This document shows, piece after piece, positions 32,301-42,080 of a stretch of 64,000 nt of DNA; the first letter of the stretch is position 1, and each line of letters begins with the position of its first letter. Position numbers and translations under genes: made by a program. Source of the DNA: Aureobasidium sp. EXF-3400 (Eukaryota; Ascomycota; Dothideomycetes; Dothideales; Saccotheciaceae). The stretch covers positions 62,001 to 126,000 of the forward strand of contig SWBL01000088.1 in the NCBI GenBank assembly GCA_024195585.1, in the 5' to 3' direction. The notes beneath the pieces are model-generated. The model was not told where the DNA came from. It ran no database searches and saw only the letters and a list, made by a program, of their open reading frames with translations.

Positions 32301-35300
32301 CTTTGCCTCAGGAGATCCCTCAAGAGGAGCTCGAACAAGCCGAGGAGGCTGCCGACAAGGCCGAAGATGCTCAAGACGCCGCAGAAGATGCCGTCGAAGA
32401 TGCAGAGAACGCTGAGGAAGGCGCTGAGGATGCCCAGGAGGGTGCCGAAGATGCCGAAGAGGGTGCTGAGGATGCTGCTGAAGATGCTGCTGCCAACCTC
32501 CCTCCTCTCTCTGTCCTTGAGGGCCTGAAGGTCAACAAGGCCGGAAAGATCGTCGACTCCAACGGTACCGTCGTCGGTGAACTCACCGAAGGTGATGCCA
32601 AGAAGCTCTCCAAGTCCGGAGTCAAGGCAGACGACCAAGGTCAGTTCTGGGATGACAAGGGCCATGTCATTGGTCGCGCCAAGACTGTTCCCGTTGAGGA
32701 AGACGAGGAGTCTCCTTTTGCTGGTCTCGATGGCCTGATCGTCGTCAAGGACGGTTGGGTTGAGGACGAGAACGGCAACCGCGTTGGTCAGCTCACCGAG
32801 GGCGATGCCAAGAAGCTCGTCGGTCGTGCTGTCGATGAGGATGGTGACATTCTCGACAAGAAGGGTTCCGTTGTTGGTCACGCCGAACGTTACGAGGAGG
32901 CTGACCAGGAGCCCGAGCCTGAAGAGGATCCCGTCGACCTTTCCAGCCTCAACGGCAAGATCCTGAACAAGGCCGGCTTCATCATTGGTGACGAGGGTGT
33001 ACCTGTCGCTCGCCTGGTTGAGGGCAAGGCCAAGGAGCTTGCTGGTAAGAAGGTCGATGACCAAGGTCAGATCTGGAACGATGCAGGCAAGGTCATTGGC
33101 CGTGTCGAACTGATCCCCGAAGACGAGCGTGAGGCCAAGCCTGACGGTCCCTTCGCTGGTCTTCAGGGTCTCCGCGTCGTCGCTGACGGCAAGGTCGCTG
33201 ACGAGGACGAGAACATCGTTGGTGAGATCACTGAGGGCAACGCCAAGCGCCTGATCGGTCTCGCTGTTGACGAGGATGGCGATGTCATGGATAGATATGG
33301 CAACGTCAAGGGCCACGCCGAACCTCTTGCAGACGAGGAAGAGGAAGGTCCCGTCGACAACTCCATGCTCAACGGCAAGAAGCTCAACAAGAACGGCTTT
33401 GTTGTTGACGACAAGGGCATCCCTATCGGTAAGCTTCTTGAAGGAAACGTCAAGGAGCTTGCTGGCCGCCAGTGCGACGAGAACGGTGATATCCACAACG
33501 ACACCGGAAAGGTTGTTGGACATTGCGAGGTTCTCCCTGAGAACGAGCGTGTCTCCAGAGCCGAGGGACCCTTCGCCGGCCATGAGGGTCTTCGTGTCAA
33601 CAAGGAAGGTTTCGTTGTTGATTCCGAGGACAACATTGTCGGAAAGGTTACCGAAGGTGAGGTGAAGAAGCTTGTCGGCCTCCAAGTTGATGAGGATGGT
33701 GACATCAACGACAAGTACGGCAACGCAAAGGGCCACGCCGAGCCTTACGAAGAGGAAGAAGCCGCCGCTCTCGACAACTCCATCCTTGATGGTAAGAAGC
33801 TGAACAAGCAAGGATTCGTCGTCAACGAAGACGGTATCCCTCTTGGTAAGCTTGTCGAAGGTAATGTCAAGGAGCTCGCTGGTCGCCGCTGCGACGAGGA
33901 GGGCAAGATCCACGGCGATACTGGTAAGGTTGTTGGTCGTTGCGAGGTTCTTCCTGAGAACGAACGCGTTGCCAGACCTGAAGGTCCTTTCGCTGGACTT
34001 GAAGGTCTCCACGTCAACAAGGAGGGCTACGTTGAGAACGCCGAGGGCGACCGCGTCGGTATCATTACCGAGGGCAACGTCAAGCGTCTCGTAGGCCTTT
34101 CCGTTGACGAGGATGGTGATATCTCCGACAAGTACGGAAACACCAAGGGTCACGCTGAGCCTTGGGAGGAAGAGGAGCAAACCGCCGAGGACCTCTCTGC
34201 TCTTGCTGGCTGCACTGTCAACAAGGCTGGCAACGTCGTCGACTCTTCCGGTACTATCATTGGTCGTGTCTCCGAAGGTGACCCGTCTACCATGGTCGGC
34301 AAGAAGGTTGATGGTCAGGGTCAAATCTGGGACAACGCCGGAAATGTCATTGGCAAGGCCGAGCTCGCCAAGGGTGCTGACACCAAGTCTGAGGGACCTT
34401 TCGCTGGCTTCGACGGCATCACCATTAACAAGGAGGGATACGTTGTTACCCCCGACGGTGGCATCGTTGGCCGCGTCATCGAAGGCGATGTCAAGAAGCT
34501 TGTCGCTCACAAGGTCGACGAGGACGGTGAAATCCAAGACAAGAACGGTAACCTCATCGGTAAGGCCGAGAGATGGGAGCCCGAAGAGAAGGAGAGACAG
34601 ATCAACCCCATGTCTGGCCGCCGTGTCAACAAGGAGGGTGAAGTCCGCGACGAGAACGGCGATGTCATGGGCAGACTCACTGCTGGTGACCTCGGCCACT
34701 GCGTTGGCCTCGAGGTTGACGACAACGGCTACGTTGTTGACAACGACGGCAACAAGGTCGGTGAAGTCACTCTCATCGGAAACATCATCGAAGATGAGGA
34801 GATCCCTGAGGAGGAACTCACCGAGGAAGAGAAGGAAGAGCGCAAGAAGAAGGAGCAAGACCGCGAGATCGCTGAGAAGATGGGCACCATCTGCACTCAG
34901 ACTCTCGAGAGAGTCCAGCCCATCTGCAAGCAGATCACCGATGTAAGTGCTTACCTGTTACATGTCTTCACTCGAACTATTACTGACTTACCTTTTCTTT
35001 ACAGCACATCGAAGCCGCCGACCGTACCCCACGTGAAGAGTTGGACGAGGAAGATTTGGTCAACAAGGTCAAGCCTCTTATCGAAGAGGGTGGTCGCATC
35101 CTGCAAGAGTGCAACGGCTCCCTGCGCGGTCTCGACCCCGACGGTCGCATCGCTGCCCAAGCCAAGGGCCGTGCCGGCACCAAGGAGGCCACTCCCGAGG
35201 AGTACCGCCTGGCCGACACCCTCAAGGAGTTGACCACTACCGTCGTCACTACCATCGACAACGCAAAGAAGCGCATCAGCGATATGCCTCACGCCAAGAA

Positions 35301-35604
35301 GAAGCTCAACCCTCTCTGGGGCCTGATGACCCAGCCTCTGTTCCAGATTCTTGCTGCCGTCGGTCTTTTGCTGACTGGTGTCTTGGGTCTGGTTGGCCAG
35401 CTGCTCAACGGTCTTGGATTGGGTGGACTTGTCAATGGTCTGCTCGGTGGCCTCGGTATCGACAAGCTGCTCGGCGGACTTGGTCTCGGCAGCGTCGCTA
35501 GCTCCCTCGGCCTCGGTGGCAAGAAGGGCCAGAAGAAGGAAGGTGGTGGTGGTGGCGCCAGCAGCCTGCCCATCATTGGCGGTATGTTCGGTGGCAAGAA
35601 GTAA
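29369..35604 (+). CDS. Giant DUF3659-repeat, LEA-like protein (about 2057 residues)
   Basis: Two exons, 29369-34942 and 35005-35604, joined by a 62-base intron (CCGAT^GTAAGT to TTACAG^CAC). Residues about 75-505 are an Ala/Asp/Glu/Lys low-complexity region with quasi-11-residue units such as DTAEDATEDAQ, resembling LEA proteins. About 507-1807 hold 16 copies of a roughly 65-residue repeat of the form L.GL.VNK.G.V.D..G..IGEL.EGD...L.GK.VDE.GEI.D..G.VIG.A, the fungal DUF3659 family. The C-terminal 250 residues start with ERVQPICKQITDHIEAADRT and end in a Gly/Leu-rich hydrophobic stretch (LLLTGVLGLVGQLLNGLGLG) and GGMFGGKK. Desiccation or membrane-protective roles are proposed for LEA-like proteins but are not shown by this sequence. 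A second Met at 29498 (MAPSPAAGK) is an alternative start. Confidence 0.9.
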
Positions 35605-36063
35605 AGGGCAAACAGCCCACAAAAATTGATAATCTAATCTTGAGCCTCACTGGAGGATGAAGAGAGAAGACAAACAAAAGAGAAGGAAACAACACCAAAC
35701 AATTTCTGGAGGAAAGAGCAAGGGATCGGGGGGTCTTCTTGCATTCTGACTGACCGATCATTTCTTGGAGGAAGTTCCTTCCCGTTTGCATTCTGTTTTT
35801 CGAGCCCGGCGCTGGTCTCCTTTCGCTTTCTTTTGACGAATTTCCTTTGTTCAATCTGTTCGACACGTGTTTGTATTTATACCACTACTCTGTTGTTTTA
35901 TTTAGTACATCTTAGCTAGGTAATCTCTGCTATTCACCAGTATAACAGTCTCATATGTCTTGATTCATCTTTATTGCTCATATCTCCAATTCCTCTTGCC
36001 ATCCCCATCTATTCCAACTCTGCAATCAAATCTCTTTCACGATATCAAGGATTAAACCAAAGT

Positions 36064-36081
36064 GCTACAAAAATGTACAGT
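36064..36081 (+). repeat. Degenerate copy of an 18-base dispersed motif
   Basis: GCTACAAAAATGTACAGT matches the 18-base motif found at 38455-38472 and 40183-40200 at 15 of 18 positions. It lies 55 bases before the 87-base repeat at 36136. Confidence 0.4.
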
Positions 36082-36135
36082 GACTTTGATGAACACAACG
36101 GTGGTCATGGGGACACCACAAGGCAACCTATCTCC

Positions 36136-36222
36136 CTGGATATCACTTAGTTCTAGAAACTATTCTGCATCTCTACAGCTACACCTATCAACTCAGCCTC
36201 CAGCATGGGAAAGATGTTCATT
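36136..36222 (+). repeat. 87-base repeat, inverted relative to 41331-41417
   Basis: Matches the reverse complement of 41331-41417 without gaps, 7 mismatches in 87 by my count (about 92%), five of them transitions. It begins ctggatatcact and ends gatgttcatt. Identity drops sharply at the right end and fades over about 30 bases on the left, as for a truncated transposable-element fragment. Confidence 0.75.
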
Positions 36223-37124
36223 CTATTGCAGGACCCTTCATCGTATTGTCGTCTGGAGACAGATGTTTTTCTTTAATTGTACGGGGTAGTCATTTCCCTT
36301 GGCTCGTGTTGACACGAAGATCCTTGTGTGGAGGTGTTTCTCATATATCAGCGTGATCTGAGCGTGGCTGAGTCGCGTTGCTGCACTGCTTCCTTCGCTT
36401 TGCAAATGGCTGGTATGGTGGAGCAAAACTCTTTGCCAGCACAATAATGCGAGGTATCCTTAGCCTTTTTTCATCCAGGCGAGACGGTCTATTCTTGTCC
36501 GTGGCGAATGTCTTATTCTTCTATGATGCACAGCAGAGTTCTATGATCGCGGCATGTTGAATATGTCGGCGTTGACCATCCACTGTCCAGATCCAGATCC
36601 AGCAACGCTAAAGCTTGTTGACTCGTGCTGGTTTTGTTACCATGTTGAGCTCATGTGAACCATACTCGTCCGTTCACAGCCGTGTGTTCGCGGGGTCTGC
36701 ATGGTGGCAGGCAGAGCGAAGGCATGCGCGCTCTATATTTGGGACACGAGGCGATCGCACTGATAGATGATGGATGAGGATGTTCGTATTGAGTGGCAGT
36801 AACTGGGAAGAAGTGGCACGCCCAGACGGTGTATGGTAGCCGGCTGGCGCATGCGCGAGTCGTGAAGGTTCAGTTAAGCTTCTTTCTGCCGAAGGAAATG
36901 ACGATGACCGGCCTTAATTTAGCAAAGCATTAGCGGAGGATGGCCTTGTTCCGCTTAGCAGCACACGATCACCACATGATCCGCCATGGCTGGGAAGCAC
37001 ACACTACCATCTCGTACTACCCTTGGCATCATATCCATTGTTTTCATGATGCATGATGCAGGTAGGTGCTGTAAGAGGTCCGCGCTCGAAGAGTAGGTAC
37101 CTGACGCGGCCGCAAAGCTCGAGA

Positions 37125-37130
37125 TATATA
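37125..37130 (+). promoter_or_regulatory. TATA box of the cutinase-like gene
   Basis: TATATA in the context gagatatatagccc, 133 bases upstream of the ATG at 37263. A pyrimidine-rich and CA-rich leader (cacacagatacacacac) lies between them. Confidence 0.6.
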
Positions 37131-37262
37131 GCCCACCCCTACCCGCCCAGCATTACTGTTTTTTATCACCAGCCTTTTGCAACATCTCTATCTTCCTATC
37201 ACCAGTAATACAAACTATTATCAACGGGATCAGCCACACAGATACACACACAAACTCTCAAG

Positions 37263-38264
37263 ATGGCTCCCATATCAGCAACTTTCTTCTCGGCCCTCCT
37301 GGCTGCCAGCGCCGTCTACGCAGCTCCCAATGCCCCTGCACCTCTTGAGAAGCGTGCCGATTGGGTAACCGCGACAATTGACGGTAAAGTTGTCTCGTGG
37401 GAGAACAACTGGAACGTTCCCGCACAGTCTACTCCTCCTGCAGTTGTTCCCTCTGCTTCGGCCGCACCTCAGAACAACGGAGGCGATTGGATCACCGCTA
37501 CATACAACGGACAGACCTTCTCGTGGCAGGCAAATGCTCCTACTGCTGCTCCGGCTTCATCTGCTCCCGCATCATCCCCTGCTCAGCCTACCTCCGTAGC
37601 TGCACCTGCACCCGCACCCACAGCCAAGAACACCGACCCTTCATGCCGTGACGTGCATATCTTCCTTAGCAAGGGATGGAACGAGCCTTACCCTGGTCGT
37701 CAGGGCAAGCTTGCTGGAGCCATCTGCTACGGTCTTGAGTCTTGTGATTACGAGGATATTCTCTTCTACAACGCTGACGGCAGCGACTACTGCACTGCTG
37801 TCAAGGAAGGCGACACCAACGGCATCAACCAGATGACTGCCTACGCCCAGAAGTGCCCTGGCTCCAAGCTCGTCTTGACTGGTTACTCTCAGGGTGCCAA
37901 CGTTGCCGGAGATATTCTTGGTGGATCCGACATCTGTGGAGGCCCCAACCCTGGTCTCGACCCCTCTACCAGCCCTGGTAACAAGCTCGGTGCCATCCTT
38001 CTCTTCGGTGACAACAGACACGTTGCCAACCAGCCCTACAATGTCCTCAGCGGTGCTTCAGTCAGCTGCAACGACCCCCGCAACACCGACTCTCTCAACC
38101 GCCTGAACAAGTTCTCTGGCATCATGAGATCCTACTGCGATGCCTCTGACCCCGTCTGCGCTGCTGCCGGCCCTGGTCCCTTCGATGTCAACAACCACCT
38201 CAACTACTTCGACCTTTACTCCGACGATGCCGCCGGCTGGGTCAAGTACGTCCTTGGCTACTAA
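37263..38264 (+). CDS. Secreted cutinase/acetylxylan esterase-type (CE5) hydrolase
   Basis: Single exon, 333 residues. Serine esterase likely secreted to act on cutin or acetylated polysaccharide. A signal peptide (SATFFSALLAASAVYA) is followed by a short pro-region ending in a Kex2-type LEKR site at about 29-32. Residues 33-110 carry two copies of DW(V/I)TAT.(D/N)G(K/Q)..SW..N separated by a Ser/Pro/Ala linker. A second Ala/Pro-rich linker leads to the catalytic domain (about 125-333): DVHIFLSKGWNEPYPG, the nucleophile elbow LVLTGYSQGANVAGD, and Cys pairs at CRDV, ICYGLESCDY, CTAV, CPGS, DICGG, SCND, YCDASDPVCA. The Asp/His of the triad probably lie in the DASDPVCA...NNHLNYFD segment. Isolated in a repeat-bearing, gene-poor stretch. 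Substrate is not determinable here. Confidence 0.87.
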   Translation: MAPISATFFSALLAASAVYAAPNAPAPLEKRADWVTATIDGKVVSWENNWNVPAQSTPPAVVPSASAAPQNNGGDWITATYNGQTFSWQANAPTAAPASSAPASSPAQPTSVAAPAPAPTAKNTDPSCRDVHIFLSKGWNEPYPGRQGKLAGAICYGLESCDYEDILFYNADGSDYCTAVKEGDTNGINQMTAYAQKCPGSKLVLTGYSQGANVAGDILGGSDICGGPNPGLDPSTSPGNKLGAILLFGDNRHVANQPYNVLSGASVSCNDPRNTDSLNRLNKFSGIMRSYCDASDPVCAAAGPGPFDVNNHLNYFDLYSDDAAGWVKYVLGY

Positions 38265-39553
38265 GCTGTTCAAGCTTTCTTTCTACCTTCTTCTCGTTGT
38301 TGAGAATTCCTTGTCGATATTAAAAGGACCATTTAAAAGTTGTAATCATAATGAGCTATTAGACTGCTAGTACCAGTAATGACCATTCATCCACCAAATT
38401 TATTTCTCGCAATCATGTTTGTGCCCCTTCAATTAAAGCTAGTAAATGCTTTTTGCTATCAAAATGCACAGTATACGATCAGATGCTCGCTATGAGGATC
38501 CTTACTCTGACTTTCTGCTCCCATTGTTTCTCTGCACTTACGCGCACACTTCAATCTCAAACACAGTGGGTCAGTGTCTCTCCCCATATAGAAACGAGAG
38601 ACCATACTCCACTTAGGATCTTCACGAACAACAAACTCATTGCGAAGATCAGTCAACAGTTTGTCAGGTCCTGGACATGTCACCAAACACATTTCGGCCG
38701 TCTAGATTTGCAACACAAGATACGTTACTTTTCTGCTGCATTCTCTATCCACAAGCCCGGCCGTAAAGAATTGAATTTTCACCTCTTGACGCGATGTTAA
38801 AGCCATGGATGCTATACAACGGTCTTGCAGCATGCAGTATGCGACATGCACACCACACATGCATGTAACATTGTCTGTCTAGCATTGACCCCACCGAAGA
38901 TCTTTTTTCTGCCAATCTGTGTCTTTGATATCTGTCCTTTATCCACTTTGACAACAGATGAGACACGCTGATGATGATGGTCACCGTGATGGTGTATCCA
39001 TAAATAATGATGTTCACGAAGTTTGCGCGTCGCTGCTTGCTTCCAAGAAGAGCTCAGGCGGCCCATCCTGTTTCGGTCGTCTGGCTGGAGTTGGCCTTGA
39101 GCACCGTGCTTTTCCCTTCTCTTTTCCTTCCAACGCTTTCAAGGCAAGACGATGTCACTCGCCCAAGATTCCAAGAAGTGTCACCATCGATGCTGCCTGG
39201 TTCGGCTGATGTTCGCTTAGCAACCCGTTTCTCATCCTTTCTTTTTTGTTTCCCGCTTGAGAATATTCGGCAAAATATATCGGTTATCGAGCGAAGCAGT
39301 ATTTTTAGACTGCGTGACAGATAATCTGCAGATGATAGACTTGTAGTGTGAGTGGAGTTGCGGTTGGCAATAAAAGAGATACACTTTCCTTTGTATCTTT
39401 CATGAGTCGTGCGTGCCTGACCAAGAGAGATCTGCAAAGCGGAAAGTTGCAGAACAGGGAAAGTGGATGCGCAGCATGAAGGACGAAGCGAGGAGGCAGG
39501 GTCGCTCCCAACGACATGGTAAAGATTAAGCTTCCCATCTGCATACACAAGTC
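38265..39553. other. Gene-free interval with one dispersed motif
   Basis: About 1.3 kb of AT-leaning sequence after the esterase, without a recognisable gene. It contains one exact copy of an 18-base motif at 38455-38472. Confidence 0.5.
38455..38472 (+). repeat. 18-base dispersed motif, exact copy
   Basis: GCTATCAAAATGCACAGT here is identical to the left terminus of the palindrome at 40183-40200. Flanks differ after two or three bases, so only the terminus is shared. Confidence 0.6.
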
Positions 39554-39753
39554 GAGACCAAAAACTGTCATGACAACGAACATGAAATATACTATACAGA
39601 AATATTATGCTGAGATTTGATACAGAGGTCTAGAATATCGCAATCTATAACACAAGCGAAAGGAGGTTTGCAGTATATACCACATCGTTTGATCTACCTG
39701 TCTTTACATGAAACTTATATATCAAAGATTTTCATGACACCTCGTGATGAGAG
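39554..39753 (+). repeat. Direct repeat A (200 bases) flanking the composite element
   Basis: Aligns in the same orientation with 41669-41863, at roughly 80% identity with small indels. Shared blocks include tactatacagaaat, gtctagaatatcg, gaaaggaggtttgc, atcgtttgatctacctg, and ttacatgaaactt. It ends at the shared block tgacacctcgtgatgagag. Confidence 0.75.
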
Positions 39754-39810
39754 TATGAGTGGTGATGTGAGATTGCTGATGTGGCGCGTTATATCGTTCA
39801 GGTGACCATC

Positions 39811-39860
39811 TTCAAGCGATCACGAGCTTTGTTAAAATCCCTTTAATTATCGGGCGAACA
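39811..39860 (+). repeat. Inverted repeat, left arm (50 bases)
   Basis: Reverse complement of 41454-41503 with five mismatches, four of which are transitions and one A/C. The shared core is cgatcacgagctttgttaaa. It lies 57 bases inside direct repeat A. Confidence 0.75.
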
Positions 39861-39895
39861 CCGGACTGAGACTGGCAACTGTTTGTGTCAACAAT

Positions 39896-41400
39896 ATGCT
39901 CGAGGTCACATACCAACCCCTCAACAGAGCCAAATCAGTTGGTACAAGATGCCAGGAAAGTGTCGCGCCTTGTTGTCTGATTGGCAAAGGTTGCCCAGAA
40001 AAGAGCAAGCCTACTCTTGTGCTATGCGCAACTTTAGGTGACCTTCGCTTTGGTTGCAACGAGTGTCATAAGAAATGGAGGAAATTCTGCCATGCGGCAA
40101 GCCGTGCTGAGATGTCGAACGTGTTGAGTGCTGAATTCTGTCACTCTGGTCGCTCTCACGACAACACATACGCGGTACTGGAGCTATCAAAATGCACAGT
40201 TCTTTCTAGATGGTAGTGAGGTCCACAGAGAGTCGATAATATTACGACTCTCGGTGGACGCTTCTTATGTATCAAAAGAATTGTGCATTTCTATAGCTGT
40301 CCGCATGACATAATTTTGCACATGGGGAGGATGGGTGCAACAAAAGACTGACCAGCTGATTACCGGTTGTCACAAATTGGTCCCAGAAGATGCACGGTGT
40401 GCGGTGTGTGATGACCCAGCATCGAATCGTATCATCTTTGATGTCGTTGGATCCGAATTCGCCTGCGCTAAACACTACGCTCATTGGTTTCAGACCGGTT
40501 ACTCCAACGAGATAATCACTAACAACCAGGCTCATGATCTTGATACATGGAGAGCTGTATTCGAAAAGTGGCTCTCACATTCGAAGAACGTCATTGAGAA
40601 GAAGCGTCTGACAAACGGGGACGAGGATCTTGTCTGCGGTATCTGCGAAGAAGAGTGCGAGCCATCAACAATGGTTCCCGTACCCAAAACTATGAAGAAA
40701 CAGCTGGGTGACGTCCCGTTGCCAGACGGTTTGCCTGCTGTCTGCCCGTCCTGGTTGAGCATCTGGAATATGGCCAAAACCGGAAGCAAGAGTAAAAGCG
40801 CGATTGAGGTCAACTCTTTCGACGAACTGATGGGCTATTGCGTGGAAAGCCGTCTCGCCAGGGAAGAAGCACTTGCTCGTGCGAGAGAGGCTACTCGCGT
40901 CTGTGGAAGTCCAGCCCTGGTCATTCCTCCCCATGTGCAAAAGTTTGCAACGCGTATAACTGCAGAGATACACAATACTCTTAAGGAACGGGATAGATCC
41001 ATGGAGAAGCGATATGCTCTAGGCTCTCCTTGGACAAATCTCTGGTCTAGAAACCACTATGCCTTTTTATAGTGAGAACGTCACTCTAGACCATCTCGAG
41101 AGAAGCGCAGAAGGTACATACTTCAGCACATGGAAAGGTTTGAATACGCAAAGCTTCTACAATGGATTCTGTCAGACTTGCAACAATTGGGTCGATAGCC
41201 GAATAAGGAGAACTGGTCATGCGTGGACCTCAAGAGCCGATTTCGAAAGAGATTGTCGCAATCGCATCAGGCGTTCGTTCATGAGTCGGCCGAGCTGCAA
41301 TTCCAACACTTTTTGCCGGGAAGTAATAGTAATGAACATCCTTCTCATGCTGAAGGCTGAGTTGATAGCTGTAGCTGTAGAGATGCAGAATAGTATCTAG
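39896..41400 (+). pseudogene. Broken Cys-rich gene inside the composite repeat
   Basis: Three open stretches in three different frames: 39896-40216 (ATG start, 106 codons), 40314-41072 (no ATG at its start) and 41059-41400. I found no splice set that joins them cleanly, so I treat this as decayed. Each has paired cysteines: CNECHKKWRKFC in the first; CAVCDDPASNRI, FACAKHYAHWF and LVCGICEEECEPS in the second; FCQTCNNWVDSRIRRTGHAW and FERDCRNRIR in the third. This resembles small zinc-binding folds but no known family. The palindrome at 40183-40297 sits between the first and second stretches. The end of the second stretch has a related relic at 4013-4087, so it was a multicopy coding sequence. 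An alternative is a live gene with unusual introns. Confidence 0.5.
40183..40297. repeat. 115-base palindrome (MITE-like) with central hairpin
   Basis: The outer arms are GCTATCAAAATGCACAGTTC at left and the near reverse complement ending gtgcatttctatagc at right. The inner arms at 40222-40236 and 40246-40260 pair over 15 bases with one mismatch around the 9-base loop ATAATATTA. The left terminus recurs exactly at 38455. Size and symmetry resemble a miniature inverted-repeat element inserted into the Cys-rich frame. Confidence 0.7.
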
Positions 41401-41417
41401 GACTGAGTGATATCCAG
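41331..41417 (-). repeat. 87-base repeat, inverted partner of 36136-36222
   Basis: See 36136-36222. This copy adjoins the right inverted-repeat arm of the composite element and overlaps the end of the third Cys-rich stretch. Confidence 0.75.
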
Positions 41418-41453
41418 CGAGAAAGATTGTCTCTCGAGGCTGACAAAACTCGT

Positions 41454-41503
41454 TGTTTGCCCGATAGTTGAAGGGAGTTTAACAAAGCTCGTGATCGTTT
41501 GAA
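41454..41503 (-). repeat. Inverted repeat, right arm (50 bases)
   Basis: Pairs with 39811-39860. The two arms delimit 1.69 kb containing the broken Cys-rich frames. Confidence 0.75.
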
Positions 41504-41668
41504 CCTGTACTTACTTCGAATAATGGTATGTCTTAGCAATGTTACAGGAAGATTCTTCTGATTTTTCTGTGTCGATTGATCATCATCTTAGAACTTTTTA
41601 TCAAGTGGTATTGGTGCTATAGTGATGTTAGTACCTTGGCCATCATAATGTGAAGCTCCATCTTCACC

Positions 41669-41863
41669 GAGATCAAAAAACTGTTACGAAAACGAATATA
41701 GGATGTACTATACAGAAATGCTATGCTGAAATTTGTTAAAGACGTCTAGAATATCGTAATATACCAACACGAGTGAAAGGAGGTTTGCGGCATATCGTTT
41801 GATCTACCTGCCTTTACATGAAACTTGTATATCAAGGATATTTATGACACCTCGTGATGAGAG
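41669..41863 (+). repeat. Direct repeat B (195 bases)
   Basis: Same-orientation partner of 39554-39753. It lies 165 bases outside the right inverted-repeat arm. Confidence 0.75.
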
Positions 41864-42080
41864 CGCGAGACAAACAGGTGCGGCAGGTATAGTGATAACT
41901 GATACTAGAGACGAGTCCAGGACACTTCACGCTTCAATAACCGATGTCAAAAGTCAGCCATAATTTCACATAGCAGGAGCTCACACCTCATGTACGAAAG
42001 TACAGTTTACATTGGATTTCATTGTTTTAGCGATTTATGCTAGACTTTCGTACATTCGTCCAATACCAATCTCCTCGCTC

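Larger units (their letters stand above)
35605..37262. other. Gene-poor interval before the esterase, containing repeat relics
   Basis: 1.66 kb downstream of the DUF3659 gene and upstream of the cutinase-like gene. It includes a relic at 36136-36222 (listed separately), a short repeat-like motif at 36064-36081 and the esterase promoter. No intact gene is recognised. Confidence 0.5.

Noticed and set aside
30836..34858. A 1340-codon open frame on the minus strand, antisense to the DUF3659 repeats
   Set aside because: It mirrors the repeat array: biased codons (GAC, GAG, GGC, AAG) read backwards give few stop codons. The translation is a Val/Leu/Asp-rich shadow with the same periodicity and no independent domain.
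40335..41072. Reading the Cys-rich frame as a Rep protein matching the TAATATTAC hairpin
   Set aside because: No HUH motif, no Tyr nicking motif and no Walker A/B motif are visible in any of the three frames.
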